64,000 nt of DNA from an uncultured Winogradskyella sp. (GCF_947496485.1 NZ_CANMCZ010000005.1:124001-188000); one strand, 5' to 3'; shown: positions 43,713 through 52,338, numbered from the stretch's first letter. Numbers and translations: made by a program. The notes: generated from the letters alone by a model not told the origin.

Positions 43713-45680
43713 TTGATTTCACAAAACACCATAGCTCAAGTATTTGAAACCTCTCGCGTAGAAGAGGTGATTGGTGATTTTGTACAACTCAAAAAATCGG
43801 GCAGTAACTTTAAAGGTTTAAGCCCTTTTAGCGATGAGCGCTCTCCAAGTTTTATGGTCTCACCTGTGAAACAAATCTGGAAAGATTTCTCTAGTGGTAA
43901 AGGTGGCAATGCTGTGACGTTTTTAATGGAACACGAGCATTTCACGTATCCTGAAGCGATTAAGTATTTAGCAAAAAAGTACAATATAGAGATAGAAGAA
44001 ACCGAGCGGACTGACGAAGAAAAGGCACAGCAAAATGCAAGGGAAAGTCTGTATTTAGTGAGCGAATATGCTAATGAATATTTTCAAAAAGTATTACATA
44101 ATACAGACCAAGGTAAAGCTATCGGTTTAAGTTATTTTAAAGAACGTGGTTTTACTGAAGATACGATTAAAAAGTTTCAATTAGGGTATTCCTTAGATGA
44201 ATGGCAAGCGTTTACAGATGATGCTTTAGGTAAAGGTTATAATATAGATTTTCTTTCTGCTACGGGTCTTACTATTGTGAAAGATGAAAAACGCTTCGAT
44301 AGATTTAAAGGTCGTGTTATGTTTCCTATTCACAGTATGAGTGGTCGTATTCTTGGCTTTGGAGGACGTATTCTAGTTAATGATAAAAAAGCGGCAAAAT
44401 ACCTTAATTCGCCAGAAAGCGAAATCTATCATAAGAGTAAGATTTTGTATGGTTTATATTTTGCCAAGCAGAGTATTGCTAAAGAGGATAATTGTTATTT
44501 GGTTGAAGGCTATACCGATGTTATTCAGTTTCATCAAACAGGAATTAAAAATGTGGTGTCTTCTTCTGGTACAGCCTTATCTGCGGATCAGATTCGCTTA
44601 ATTAACAGACTAACAAATAATATCACAGTACTTTTTGATGGTGATGCAGCTGGTATTAGAGCTTCGATTCGTGGTATAGATTTAATCTTAGAGCAAGGAG
44701 TTAACGTTAAGGTCTGTACGTTTCCAGATGGTGAAGATCCCGACAGTTTTGCAAAGTCGAATACCTTAGAAGAACTTACAGCATATCTTAATGAAAACGC
44801 AAAAGATTTTATTCAATTTAAGGCCTCACTTCTTGTAAAGGAAGCCAATAACGATCCTATTAAAAAGGCTGAAACTATTAGAGAAATTGTAAATAGTATT
44901 GCTAAAATTCCAGATTCTATAAAGCGAGAAATTTATATTCAGGAATGTGCTAGGATTATGGACATTAGTGAAAATGTGCTGTTTAGTACATTAGCACAAA
45001 TAAGTAAAAAAGATTTTCAAGAAGCCAATAAAAAATATAAGCAAGAGCAAAAGGCTTTTCAAGTTGTAAAGAACGAACCCAAACCAAAGCAAAAAGTCGA
45101 TGTTCAATACGAACTTGAACGAAAAATTATTGAAATCTTAATGCTTTATGGTGATAGAACAGAACAGTTTGAAGATTTAATATTGAAAGAAGACGAGGTT
45201 ACAGGAGATTTGATGCTAGAACCAACCACGCAAGAAGCTAGAGTATTCGAAAAAATATACTTAGACCTTCAGGAAGATGAAATGCAATTTACCAACGAAA
45301 AGTTTAAGGAATTATACTATTCTATAATTGATAGGTTAAACCAAGACGAAAACTTTTCTACCAAGGATTTTATTAATCAACTCGACCAAGAATCTGCAGG
45401 TACAGTAACTAGTATTTTAATGGAAGATGAAAAATACAATCTTCATGACTGGGAGCGCAATCAAATTATTCCAAAGGAAAAAGAACATTCTATTTCGCTA
45501 TTGGTAAGCCAAACCATTTTGAGTTTACGTTGTTATTTAATTGACCAGAAAGTAGCAGAATACAAAAATGATACGCTCAGAGAAAACACAGACACTAGAG
45601 CGATTATAGAAGATGTAAAAGACTACTTAGGTCTAAAGATGCTACTCTCTCGCAAACTAGGCAAAGTGATTGGCGGTTAG
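43713..45680 (+). CDS. dnaG: DNA primase
   Basis: Makes RNA primers at the replication fork. The 655-residue protein starts at TTG. The N-terminal primase 'zinc' domain is present, but its ligands are replaced: SPFSDERSPSF in place of C-x2-H, and WKDFSSG (Asp58, Ser61) in place of the paired cysteines. The Toprim core is normal (LVEGYTDVIQFHQ, SSSGTAL, LFDGDAAG, PDGEDPDS). A C-terminal region for helicase contact follows. Its end overlaps the convergent response regulator by 4 bp. Confidence 0.93.
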   Translation: MISQNTIAQVFETSRVEEVIGDFVQLKKSGSNFKGLSPFSDERSPSFMVSPVKQIWKDFSSGKGGNAVTFLMEHEHFTYPEAIKYLAKKYNIEIEETERTDEEKAQQNARESLYLVSEYANEYFQKVLHNTDQGKAIGLSYFKERGFTEDTIKKFQLGYSLDEWQAFTDDALGKGYNIDFLSATGLTIVKDEKRFDRFKGRVMFPIHSMSGRILGFGGRILVNDKKAAKYLNSPESEIYHKSKILYGLYFAKQSIAKEDNCYLVEGYTDVIQFHQTGIKNVVSSSGTALSADQIRLINRLTNNITVLFDGDAAGIRASIRGIDLILEQGVNVKVCTFPDGEDPDSFAKSNTLEELTAYLNENAKDFIQFKASLLVKEANNDPIKKAETIREIVNSIAKIPDSIKREIYIQECARIMDISENVLFSTLAQISKKDFQEANKKYKQEQKAFQVVKNEPKPKQKVDVQYELERKIIEILMLYGDRTEQFEDLILKEDEVTGDLMLEPTTQEARVFEKIYLDLQEDEMQFTNEKFKELYYSIIDRLNQDENFSTKDFINQLDQESAGTVTSILMEDEKYNLHDWERNQIIPKEKEHSISLLVSQTILSLRCYLIDQKVAEYKNDTLRENTDTRAIIEDVKDYLGLKMLLSRKLGKVIGG

Positions 45681-46306
45681 GCGAGATTATGATGCTTAGC
45701 TTGGTGAATAAGGTCTACAATATTATTTACATTCAATTTCTTAAAAAGTCTTGCTTTATAAGTACTAACTGTTTTTTCGTTAATATCTAACTCTTGAGCA
45801 ATTTCTTTGTTTTTTCTTCCTATAGATAAAAGTTTTAAAACTTCAACTTCTCTAGTAGAAAGCTTCTTGAACATACGGCTTCTACTTTTACGAGTATCTT
45901 CATAACGGAAATGTTTATCCATTTTTTCGCTAAGAGAAGTCTCTCCAGAATGAATTTTTCTTACGGCAGTTTCTATATCTTCAACACTTGCAGTTTTGTT
46001 GAGGTAGCCAGATGCACCAGCCTTTAGTGTACTAATGGCATAAATCTCTTCGGGTTGATGACTAAACATCAAAACATTAATAGATTTATACTCCTTTTTA
46101 ATTGCTCTGAGTGCAGTAATACCATTAAGTTCTGGTAGATCTATTTCAGATATAATGACATCTACTTTGTTTCTTCTTACAAATTCAAAGATTTCAATAC
46201 CACTACTTAAATTTCCTACTATTTTAAAATCTGGCTTACTACCTAGGTATAGTTCTAGGCCGGTTCTTACAATAGGATGACTGTCAACAATCAAAATATT
46301 TATCAT
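45677..46306 (-). CDS. NarL/LuxR-type response regulator with Glu at the phosphorylation site
   Basis: A 209-residue protein: receiver domain (1 to about 120) and LuxR-type helix-turn-helix (about 145-205; LSTREVEVLKLLSIGRKNKEIAQELDINEKTVSTYKARL). The conserved phosphoacceptor position reads SEIDLP, with Glu54 where Asp is expected four residues before the Pro. The acidic pocket also has one Asp (VDSHP) instead of two. The K in GYLNKT is kept. It may be constitutively active or respond to something other than phosphorylation. No kinase gene is adjacent. Confidence 0.88.
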   Translation of the reverse strand: MINILIVDSHPIVRTGLELYLGSKPDFKIVGNLSSGIEIFEFVRRNKVDVIISEIDLPELNGITALRAIKKEYKSINVLMFSHQPEEIYAISTLKAGASGYLNKTASVEDIETAVRKIHSGETSLSEKMDKHFRYEDTRKSRSRMFKKLSTREVEVLKLLSIGRKNKEIAQELDINEKTVSTYKARLFKKLNVNNIVDLIHQAKHHNLA

Positions 46307-46432
46307 GATAATTGATTTTTTTGGTTAGGGTTAATTATAAAAAAACTAAGTCAAGAAATTAGTGGAGATTCGTTAAACAAAAATAATGAAAATTTAACCA
46401 TTTAACGCAATTTATTCGATAAAATGCAATGT

Positions 46433-47221
46433 TTATTTTAATTTATTAGGAATTTCGCAAATTGGTATAGGAATCATCTTGTGTTTGTTTGATTTGTTAT
46501 ATCGCATAAAAATCTCATAGGCTTCACGTTTTCTACCTTCAAAATCTTCAGCTGTTTTACCGTCATCTTTCATTTGCATTGCCCATTCTAATTCATCATA
46601 TGATGCGCCAATTTGATCTTCGTCGCTACGAGCATCACCAAATAAACCATCACTAGGAGCAGCTTTCATAATGGACTCAGGTACTCGTAAGTAGTTTCCA
46701 AGTTCATAAACTTCAGATTTTAATAAATCAGCAATAGGGCTTAAATCTACTCCTCCATCACCATATTTAGTATAAAAGCCTACACCGAAATCTTCAACTT
46801 TGTTTCCAGTTCCTGCAACTAATAAGCCTAATAAACCAGCATGGTAGTACAATGTCGTCATGCGCAAGCGTGCTCTTGTATTGGCCAAAGCCATATCTAC
46901 TGTAGCTTGTTTGCCGTCAAGGCTTACTTCAGTTTTGAATTCTTCAAAAACTGGTGTTAAGTCTACACGTGTATCTTTTACGTTCGGAAAACGCTTTTTT
47001 AATTGTGTAATGTGCTCTTGTGCTCTTGTGACATGGCTTGCAGCTTGATGTATAGGCATTTCAATACATAGTAGGTCTAAACCCGTTTTAGCACACAGTG
47101 TTGAAGTAACTGCAGAATCAATTCCTCCCGAAATTCCGATAACAAAGCCATTAACTTTAGCATTTGTCGCATAATCTTTAAGCCAATCTACAATGTGATT
47201 TACAACCTTTTCCGTTTGCAT
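46433..47221 (-). CDS. nadE: NAD synthetase
   Basis: Ammonia-type NAD+ synthetase that amidates deamido-NAD with ATP. The 262-residue protein has the PP-loop GISGGIDSAVT, GTGNKVEDFGVGFYTKYGDGGVDLSPIADL and DGLFGDARSDEDQIGASYDEL. No glutaminase domain is present. The frame is open 15 codons further, but MQTEKVVNHIVDWL at 47221 is the family-like start. It is divergent from gldB, with overlapping promoter elements. Confidence 0.93.
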   Translation of the reverse strand: MQTEKVVNHIVDWLKDYATNAKVNGFVIGISGGIDSAVTSTLCAKTGLDLLCIEMPIHQAASHVTRAQEHITQLKKRFPNVKDTRVDLTPVFEEFKTEVSLDGKQATVDMALANTRARLRMTTLYYHAGLLGLLVAGTGNKVEDFGVGFYTKYGDGGVDLSPIADLLKSEVYELGNYLRVPESIMKAAPSDGLFGDARSDEDQIGASYDELEWAMQMKDDGKTAEDFEGRKREAYEIFMRYNKSNKHKMIPIPICEIPNKLK

Positions 47222-47250
47222 AATTTTTGAATTTTTAAAACAAAGAAGTG

Positions 47251-47258
47251 TACCTTTG
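47251..47258 (+). promoter_or_regulatory. putative gldBC promoter -7 element
   Basis: TACCTTTG exactly matches TAnnTTTG, 36 bp upstream of the preferred gldB start. It lies only 5 bp from the divergent nadE element. Confidence 0.55.
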
Positions 47259-47263
47259 CACAA

Positions 47264-47271
47264 CAAAAATA
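47264..47271 (-). promoter_or_regulatory. putative nadE promoter -7 element
   Basis: On the minus strand it reads TATTTTTG, an exact TAnnTTTG match, 42 bp before the nadE start. Confidence 0.5.
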
Positions 47272-47294
47272 ACGGAAACCTTTTAGGATTAAAA

Positions 47295-48275
47295 ATGTTT
47301 TACCATATGCAGATGAGATTTTATATAATTTTATTACTAGGATTAACTCTTGTGTCTTGTAATGACGAATCTAAACTCGAAGAAGAGATTGCAAAAATTG
47401 AAGTTGATTTCGTTGTAGAACGCTTTGATAAGACTTTTTTAGATGCTGAACCTAAAGATTTGCCTAAACTAAAAGAAGGGTATCCATTTTTATTTTCTAA
47501 GCATACACCAGATTCTATATGGATCAATAGACTAAGTGATACGCTACATAATGAGATTTTAGAAGAGGTTAATAAAACCTTTGATGATTTTAAAGACACC
47601 AAAGAAGAACTGATAGGTTTATTTCAGCATATTAAGTATTATGATAAGGTATTTTCAGTGCCTAGAGTAGTAACACTAACTAATTACGTTCAATACAGAG
47701 ATAAAGTGATTGTTACAGATAGTATTGCCTTAATTGCATTAGACAATTACTTGGGCAGAGATCACAGATTTTATGTTGATGGTGGTATTCCAGATTATTT
47801 GGCTAAAAACTTTAATAAGGAGCAAATCGTGGTAGATTTGGCAGACGGTTTTGGGCAAAAATATGTGTATCAAAGCAATCGTAAGACTTTGCTCGATGAA
47901 ATGATTTACTTTGGTAAACTACTATATTTTAAGGATGTAATGATTCCTTTTAAGACAGATGCAGAAAAAATAGGCTATTCCGAAGAGCAAATCAAATGGG
48001 CTGAGGTCAATGAAAGTCCGATTTGGAGTTATTTTATTGAAGAAGAACTATTGTATAGTTCTGATAGTAAATTATCGAGTCGTTTTATCGCAAATGCACC
48101 TTTTTCTAAGTTTTATAGAGCATTTGATAATGAGTCTCCTGGCAAATTAGGGCAATATATAGGTTGGCAAATTGTAAAAGCATATGCGGATATTACAGAT
48201 GAAGATGTAATGGCAATTTTACAGAAAGAGCCTGGAGAAATTTTCAATAAATCAAAATTTAAACCCAAAAAATAA
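47295..48275 (+). CDS. gldB: gliding motility lipoprotein GldB
   Basis: A lipoprotein needed for gliding motility and type IX secretion in Flavobacterium. The signal and lipobox (IILLLGLTLVSC) are followed by NDESKLEEEIAKIEVDFVVERFDK, a typical GldB opening. The true start could be the ATG at 47295 (A-rich upstream), 47307 or 47313; the frame is open back to a TTG at 47256 inside the promoter element. The total length of 320-326 residues fits the family. The order nadE-gldB-gldC is common in Flavobacteriia. It abuts gldC by a one-base overlap. Confidence 0.9.
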   Translation: MFYHMQMRFYIILLLGLTLVSCNDESKLEEEIAKIEVDFVVERFDKTFLDAEPKDLPKLKEGYPFLFSKHTPDSIWINRLSDTLHNEILEEVNKTFDDFKDTKEELIGLFQHIKYYDKVFSVPRVVTLTNYVQYRDKVIVTDSIALIALDNYLGRDHRFYVDGGIPDYLAKNFNKEQIVVDLADGFGQKYVYQSNRKTLLDEMIYFGKLLYFKDVMIPFKTDAEKIGYSEEQIKWAEVNESPIWSYFIEEELLYSSDSKLSSRFIANAPFSKFYRAFDNESPGKLGQYIGWQIVKAYADITDEDVMAILQKEPGEIFNKSKFKPKK

Positions 48276-48610
48276 TGTCTAATACTATACACTCTAAGAT
48301 AGAATTAAATGTTGAACTCGATGAGAATCGTGTGCCAGAAAAGCTAAATTGGTCCGCACAAGATGGTGGAGTTACTAATGAAGAAGCTAAAGCTGTAATG
48401 CTATCTGTTTGGGATAGTAAAGCTCAAGAAACCTTGAAGATAGATTTATGGACTAAAGACATGCCTGTAGATGAGATGAAACTATTTTTTCATCAAACTT
48501 TGGTCACTATGAGTGATACCTTTTTAAGAGCAACTCAAGACGAAAAAATGACTGCTACCATGAAAGATTTTTGTGACTATTTTGCAGATAAGCTAGAGCT
48601 TAAAAAATAG
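48275..48610 (+). CDS. gldC: gliding motility protein GldC
   Basis: A 111-residue protein without a signal peptide. The sequence (HSKIELNVELDENRVPEKLNWSAQDGGV ... FCDYFADKLELKK) matches GldC, a small cytoplasmic protein that increases gliding efficiency in Flavobacterium and is encoded directly after gldB. The one-base overlap indicates co-translation. The molecular role is unknown. Confidence 0.92.
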   Translation: MSNTIHSKIELNVELDENRVPEKLNWSAQDGGVTNEEAKAVMLSVWDSKAQETLKIDLWTKDMPVDEMKLFFHQTLVTMSDTFLRATQDEKMTATMKDFCDYFADKLELKK

Positions 48611-48614
48611 CTAA

Positions 48615-49577
48615 TTAAGGCTCTGGTGTGCTCGGGTTTTTTCCAGTTTTAAAGTATGGTACTTTATTAAAACATTCTGCCTCTTTACTATAATCATCAG
48701 GGTTTTTCATTTTGTATTTCAAAAATGCTGATACGTCATAGATTTCCCACACAGTTAACTCATTGTCTTTACCTGCTACTGTTCTCTTATCTAGGTTAAT
48801 GTGCGAAATCATTTTGTCCACCAACGCATCGTCACCAAAGCGCATTTCTCTACCAGAGCTATGTCTGTTGTTTGTCTGATAGACAATCCAGTAAGCTTGC
48901 ACTCTTTTGTTTGCTGAATTTGGTTGTAGGTTATGAGCAGATGATAAACGGTTATTATTAGCGGGTCTTTTTAAATCTATAACTGTAGATTCTAATTCTA
49001 AAAGAGATTCTCTAGGTTTTAATGAGGTTAAATTTCTTGTAGCTCTAACAATTGGCTTTTTCTTTGCTGAAGCTACTTTTCGGTTAATTTTTATTGGTTT
49101 TTTATCAATTACTTGCTCTTTTTTATTTACAACTGCTAACTTAGGTTCTTCTATTTTAACTTCTGGTGTAGTAACAGATGTATCATTTGATGCTAAGGTT
49201 GTATCACCAAATAATGACACTTTTCTATTTGGTCTGGTTATGTTGACAGGATTATTTATTATTTCGTTTCTTAAAAGCGTAATAACAATCAGTCTATCTG
49301 GTAAAACAGCTTCTACAACAAATCGACCAACAGGAATATCTTTTAGAGGAATTTTTACCTTAGAGTCTTTTACGATCAAAGATTTTTCAAAATCTTTGTT
49401 AAAAATTTCAACTCTGTAAATAGTGCGTTCACACTTTAGAATAAGACTATCTCCAGTATCGTTTAACTTGTGTTTTAGTTCTTTTGCTCTTGTGTTAACA
49501 TTTTGAAGTAATGTTGATTTTTGACCATACCCTAAAGTTGTCAATAGCAAGAATGCGAATGTATATAATCTTCTCAT
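48615..49577 (-). CDS. secreted protein of an unrecognised family (paralogue A)
   Basis: A 320-residue protein with signal peptide MRRLYTFAFLLLTTLGYGQ; the longer open frame to 49640 is rejected because it puts 21 residues before this signal. Its opening TLLQNVNTRAKELKHKLND and its end (LTVWEIYDVSAFLKYKMKN ... PYFKTGKNPSTPEP) are clearly homologous to the product at 51343-52122. The middle (about residues 140-230) is low-complexity and rich in Lys, Arg and Asn and differs between the two. The function is unknown. A promoter element lies at 49650. Confidence 0.78.
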   Translation of the reverse strand: MRRLYTFAFLLLTTLGYGQKSTLLQNVNTRAKELKHKLNDTGDSLILKCERTIYRVEIFNKDFEKSLIVKDSKVKIPLKDIPVGRFVVEAVLPDRLIVITLLRNEIINNPVNITRPNRKVSLFGDTTLASNDTSVTTPEVKIEEPKLAVVNKKEQVIDKKPIKINRKVASAKKKPIVRATRNLTSLKPRESLLELESTVIDLKRPANNNRLSSAHNLQPNSANKRVQAYWIVYQTNNRHSSGREMRFGDDALVDKMISHINLDKRTVAGKDNELTVWEIYDVSAFLKYKMKNPDDYSKEAECFNKVPYFKTGKNPSTPEP

Positions 49578-49649
49578 AATAAGTAGGTTTTGTTTTTGGG
49601 AAACAAATTGAACATAAAATATCCTGTTTAGAATATTCATTGTTCCCTA

Positions 49650-49657
49650 CAAATTTA
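49650..49657 (-). promoter_or_regulatory. putative promoter -7 element of paralogue A
   Basis: On the minus strand it reads TAAATTTG, an exact TAnnTTTG match, 72 bp before the start codon. The remaining gap to 49851 shows no other feature. Confidence 0.4.
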
Positions 49658-49851
49658 CGTGCAATCATTTTGGTAATACTAAAACTTAGACGCTTGGCAT
49701 TTTTTTTAGTTAATGTGTATAGCGCTTCGGTATATTGCAAAAAACAGGGCACATATGACATGTTTTTCGTTGTTAATCAGTAGTTTAGGTTTGTGAATGG
49801 TCAATTTATTAATGCGATATCAATCAATATTTACCTACATTTTGATGTATT

Positions 49852-50397
49852 TTAAGGATTTATTGGCCAGATTGTCTCAAATCTTTCGCAAACTATGAGC
49901 ATTTCTTCAGTCGGTTTCTTTCCGTTTTCCTCCATTGTACTTGCAAAAAAGTCCCAATGTGCTTTCCTCCATTTTTTGAGAGGTTCAATTGTGGTTCCCA
50001 TATCCATTTGGGCATAATCTTCAGAAATTTTATGAAACGGAATTGTATCTACCTTTTTAATTTCTATTATCGCTTTTGCTTTTCCCTCAAAATCTGTTAT
50101 TATATGTTTAGTTCCGATTTTTGGTAAATCTGCATTGGCATCTTTGTACCAAGAATATAAACCAGAGCCTGCTCTCTTTTTTCCACTCACAACTAATTCT
50201 GCTAATCGATTTGCGTCTTCTTCATTATTATGAAAATACCAAGATTCTGGCAATTGATCTTTACTAAAATCTGGATTAGCTTTGGTAAAGCTATTCCATA
50301 TTTCATAAACAGTTTTGTCAATTCCTTTTTCTGTTTTTGTTTCGTTTTTACAGCCAATTAAAACTAAAAATAGAATGATTGTTATTCGTTTTTTCAA
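49852..50397 (-). CDS. ASCH-domain lipoprotein
   Basis: A 181-residue protein. MKKRITIILFLVLIGC is a lipoprotein signal with lipobox cysteine at 16. Residues about 30-178 match the ASCH domain (VSGKKRAGSGLY, GTKHIITDFEGKAKAIIEIKKVDTIPF, KWRKAHWDFF), a PUA-like fold normally found in cytoplasmic RNA- or nucleotide-binding proteins. Membrane anchoring of such a domain is unexpected. It lies 46 bp downstream of the broken SRPBCC gene in the same direction. Confidence 0.78.
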   Translation of the reverse strand: MKKRITIILFLVLIGCKNETKTEKGIDKTVYEIWNSFTKANPDFSKDQLPESWYFHNNEEDANRLAELVVSGKKRAGSGLYSWYKDANADLPKIGTKHIITDFEGKAKAIIEIKKVDTIPFHKISEDYAQMDMGTTIEPLKKWRKAHWDFFASTMEENGKKPTEEMLIVCERFETIWPINP

Positions 50398-50443
50398 AGT
50401 TTTGATTATTTATTATACCAGTAAAAATAATTAAAAAAACAGA

Positions 50444-50898
50444 TTATGTATCACTTTTATAGTTTTCGGAAAGAGCCTTAAACTGGCGCAACCATTTTTC
50501 TGCAAGCTTTTTGTCCATACTGGGAAATAGAATTGACATAGGTTTTGGAATTACCCAATTAATGCGTTTGTACTCATATTCATATGCGTATCTGGTTTCA
50601 TCATCACTAAGTGTAGTAAAATTACATTTCATGCTATTATCTATGTGTTTATGGTGATAATGAGCTTCAAAGGTATGCGGTAAATCATTTTTTGTAATGG
50701 TTTCGGTTAATTCCATTTCGTTTTTACCATATTTATAATACATATTAGAAATTGCACCATTTTGTCCTTTATCTCCGCTCAGGTGCATTTTTCTTATAAA
50801 CCCATCTTGATACTCTTTGAGGTTATTTGGGCCTGCAAATAATTTTGTTACTATGTCCTACAAGACTGATTGATGTCGATAAACCCCGTATGTTTCAT
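50444..50898 (-). pseudogene. SRPBCC (START/Bet v1-like) family gene with a frameshift
   Basis: The frame encoding MHLSGDKGQNGAI and the remaining 114 residues continues upstream without a stop as DIVTKLFAGPNNLKEYQDGF to 50857. One base out of frame, from the ATG at 50896-50898, lies MKHTGFIDINQSC, which is the missing N-terminus of this family. Joining the two at about 50858-50859 by one base restores a protein of about 151 residues, the usual length. The ATG overlaps the stop of the TfoX-like gene as ATGA, so the start is credible. Either a real one-base deletion or a sequence error. Confidence 0.78.
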
Positions 50899-51242
50899 TT
50901 TGTGATAGTTTTATTAAATGCAACAGCTTTGTCAATCCAATATTCCAAATCTGAATCCATGTCAAAACCTTGAGGTGTTATAAATATGTAACCTTTCATA
51001 GGTCTGCCTGTAAAATCCATTGGTAAACATTCTTCTTTTTCGATGTTTTGGTTATAGGCTTCTTCACCTATTTTAGCCATTAATAAACTATCTCCATATT
51101 TTTTATCAATATGAATACCACAACACATTTTATCGTTTACCATAAACACTAATCCTCCCATCATTTTCTTATCGTAAAAAGGAACGTTTTTAGTTTGTAA
51201 AATTTGTCGGATTCTGTCTCCCAAATGTTCATCGTAAGCCAT
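50895..51242 (-). CDS. TfoX N-terminal domain protein
   Basis: A 115-residue protein matching the TfoX/Sxy N-terminal domain: MAYDEHLGDRIRQIL, KKMMGGLVFMVNDKMCCGI, MDFTGRPMKGYIF. The start at 51242 gives the family-typical N-terminus; an in-frame ATG nine codons earlier exists. Members of this small stand-alone form are common outside competent species and their role is unclear, so a competence function should not be assumed. Its stop overlaps the start of the frameshifted SRPBCC gene. Confidence 0.82.
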   Translation of the reverse strand: MAYDEHLGDRIRQILQTKNVPFYDKKMMGGLVFMVNDKMCCGIHIDKKYGDSLLMAKIGEEAYNQNIEKEECLPMDFTGRPMKGYIFITPQGFDMDSDLEYWIDKAVAFNKTITK

Positions 51243-51342
51243 GAATAAAGATATTAATTTATTCATCAATGTTTTGATAAGAATAAATTAGGTACGGACA
51301 AGAATGGTGTCTTGGTCTAATTAAATAGTGAAATAATTAGAT

Positions 51343-52122
51343 TTATAAACTCTGAACACTATTCTTTGTAGAGTAATGAGGTGTAGTATTAAAATACTCC
51401 GAGTTTGGTGAATAAATGAAATCAGGATTTGATACTTGATGCTCCATGAATTTAGTTTTGTTATAAACCTCCCAAACAATTAATTCATTTAATTTATTAG
51501 ACGAGCCCTTATTTACGATTTTATTCTTCACAATCATTCGTTCAACGGATTCATGATCTACTAATCGCATCGTTTTGATAGAGCCAATTTCATTGTTGAC
51601 TATAGTTATCGTCCAATAGAATTTTTGTTTTTTCTGACTTTGTTTTTTTGTTTTTCCACGATTGAGCATAAATCCTACACTTCTTTTAGGAGTGCTTTTT
51701 ACTAAGTTAAGACTTTCGTCTAGCATCATGCCTCTGCCTTCTGCCACATCCTTTTTTTCGAACGGAACGGCAGAATTAGTTGTTTCATTAAAATCTTCAT
51801 ATTTAATCAAATCCATAACAATTACCTTATCGGTCAATTTCGCCTCAACAACAAATTTACCAACAGGAAGTTTATTTAAACCGATTCGTGCGTTATGGCC
51901 TTCAACTACAACGACATCTTCATAATCTTCATTAAAAATTTCAACTTTAAGAATTGTATTTTCACTAACCAATATTAAACTATCTTTAGTTTTGTTTAAA
52001 CTATGTTTTAGTTCTTTAGCCTTTGGATTATAATTTTTCAACAATGTTATATTCTGTCCAGAAAGAATGAGGGCTGAAAATAGGATAAGTAGAGTGGATA
52101 TGGATTTAATCATAATATTCAC
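51343..52122 (-). CDS. secreted protein of an unrecognised family (paralogue B)
   Basis: A 259-residue protein with a signal peptide (MNIMIKSISTLLILFSALILSGQ). It shares with the product at 48615-49577 the opening LLKNYNPKAKELKHSLNKTKDSLIL, the central PVGKFVVEAKL and the closing LIVWEVYNKTKFMEHQVSNPD ... EYFNTTPHY. The variable middle is shorter here. The function is unknown. The conserved N-terminal module looks like a small beta domain that may accept a ligand or partner. The in-frame ATG at residue 4 is an alternative start. Confidence 0.77.
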   Translation of the reverse strand: MNIMIKSISTLLILFSALILSGQNITLLKNYNPKAKELKHSLNKTKDSLILVSENTILKVEIFNEDYEDVVVVEGHNARIGLNKLPVGKFVVEAKLTDKVIVMDLIKYEDFNETTNSAVPFEKKDVAEGRGMMLDESLNLVKSTPKRSVGFMLNRGKTKKQSQKKQKFYWTITIVNNEIGSIKTMRLVDHESVERMIVKNKIVNKGSSNKLNELIVWEVYNKTKFMEHQVSNPDFIYSPNSEYFNTTPHYSTKNSVQSL

Positions 52123-52242
52123 TTTTAAATTTGAGGGTTTTAAATATTCACTTTATAAAGACGAATACTTGCTTAACTAATACTAAGGTAGAATGTAAAA
52201 ATTCATTTTTCATAAAAAAAAGATGTTTTACGTTTTTTAAGG

Positions 52243-52259
52243 GTTGACGTACTGTCAAC
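52243..52259. promoter_or_regulatory. GTTGAC-N5-GTCAAC dyad between divergent genes
   Basis: A perfect 6-bp inverted repeat with a 5-nt spacer in the 216-bp gap between paralogue B and the DUF4230 gene. It could be an operator; nothing ties it to a regulator. Confidence 0.25.
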
Positions 52260-52338
52260 TACGATGTAAAGCAAAAAAACAGGATTTAAAAATCCATATC
52301 TTTCTGTATATTGATTAGTAATTTCTTTAAATTAGCCT

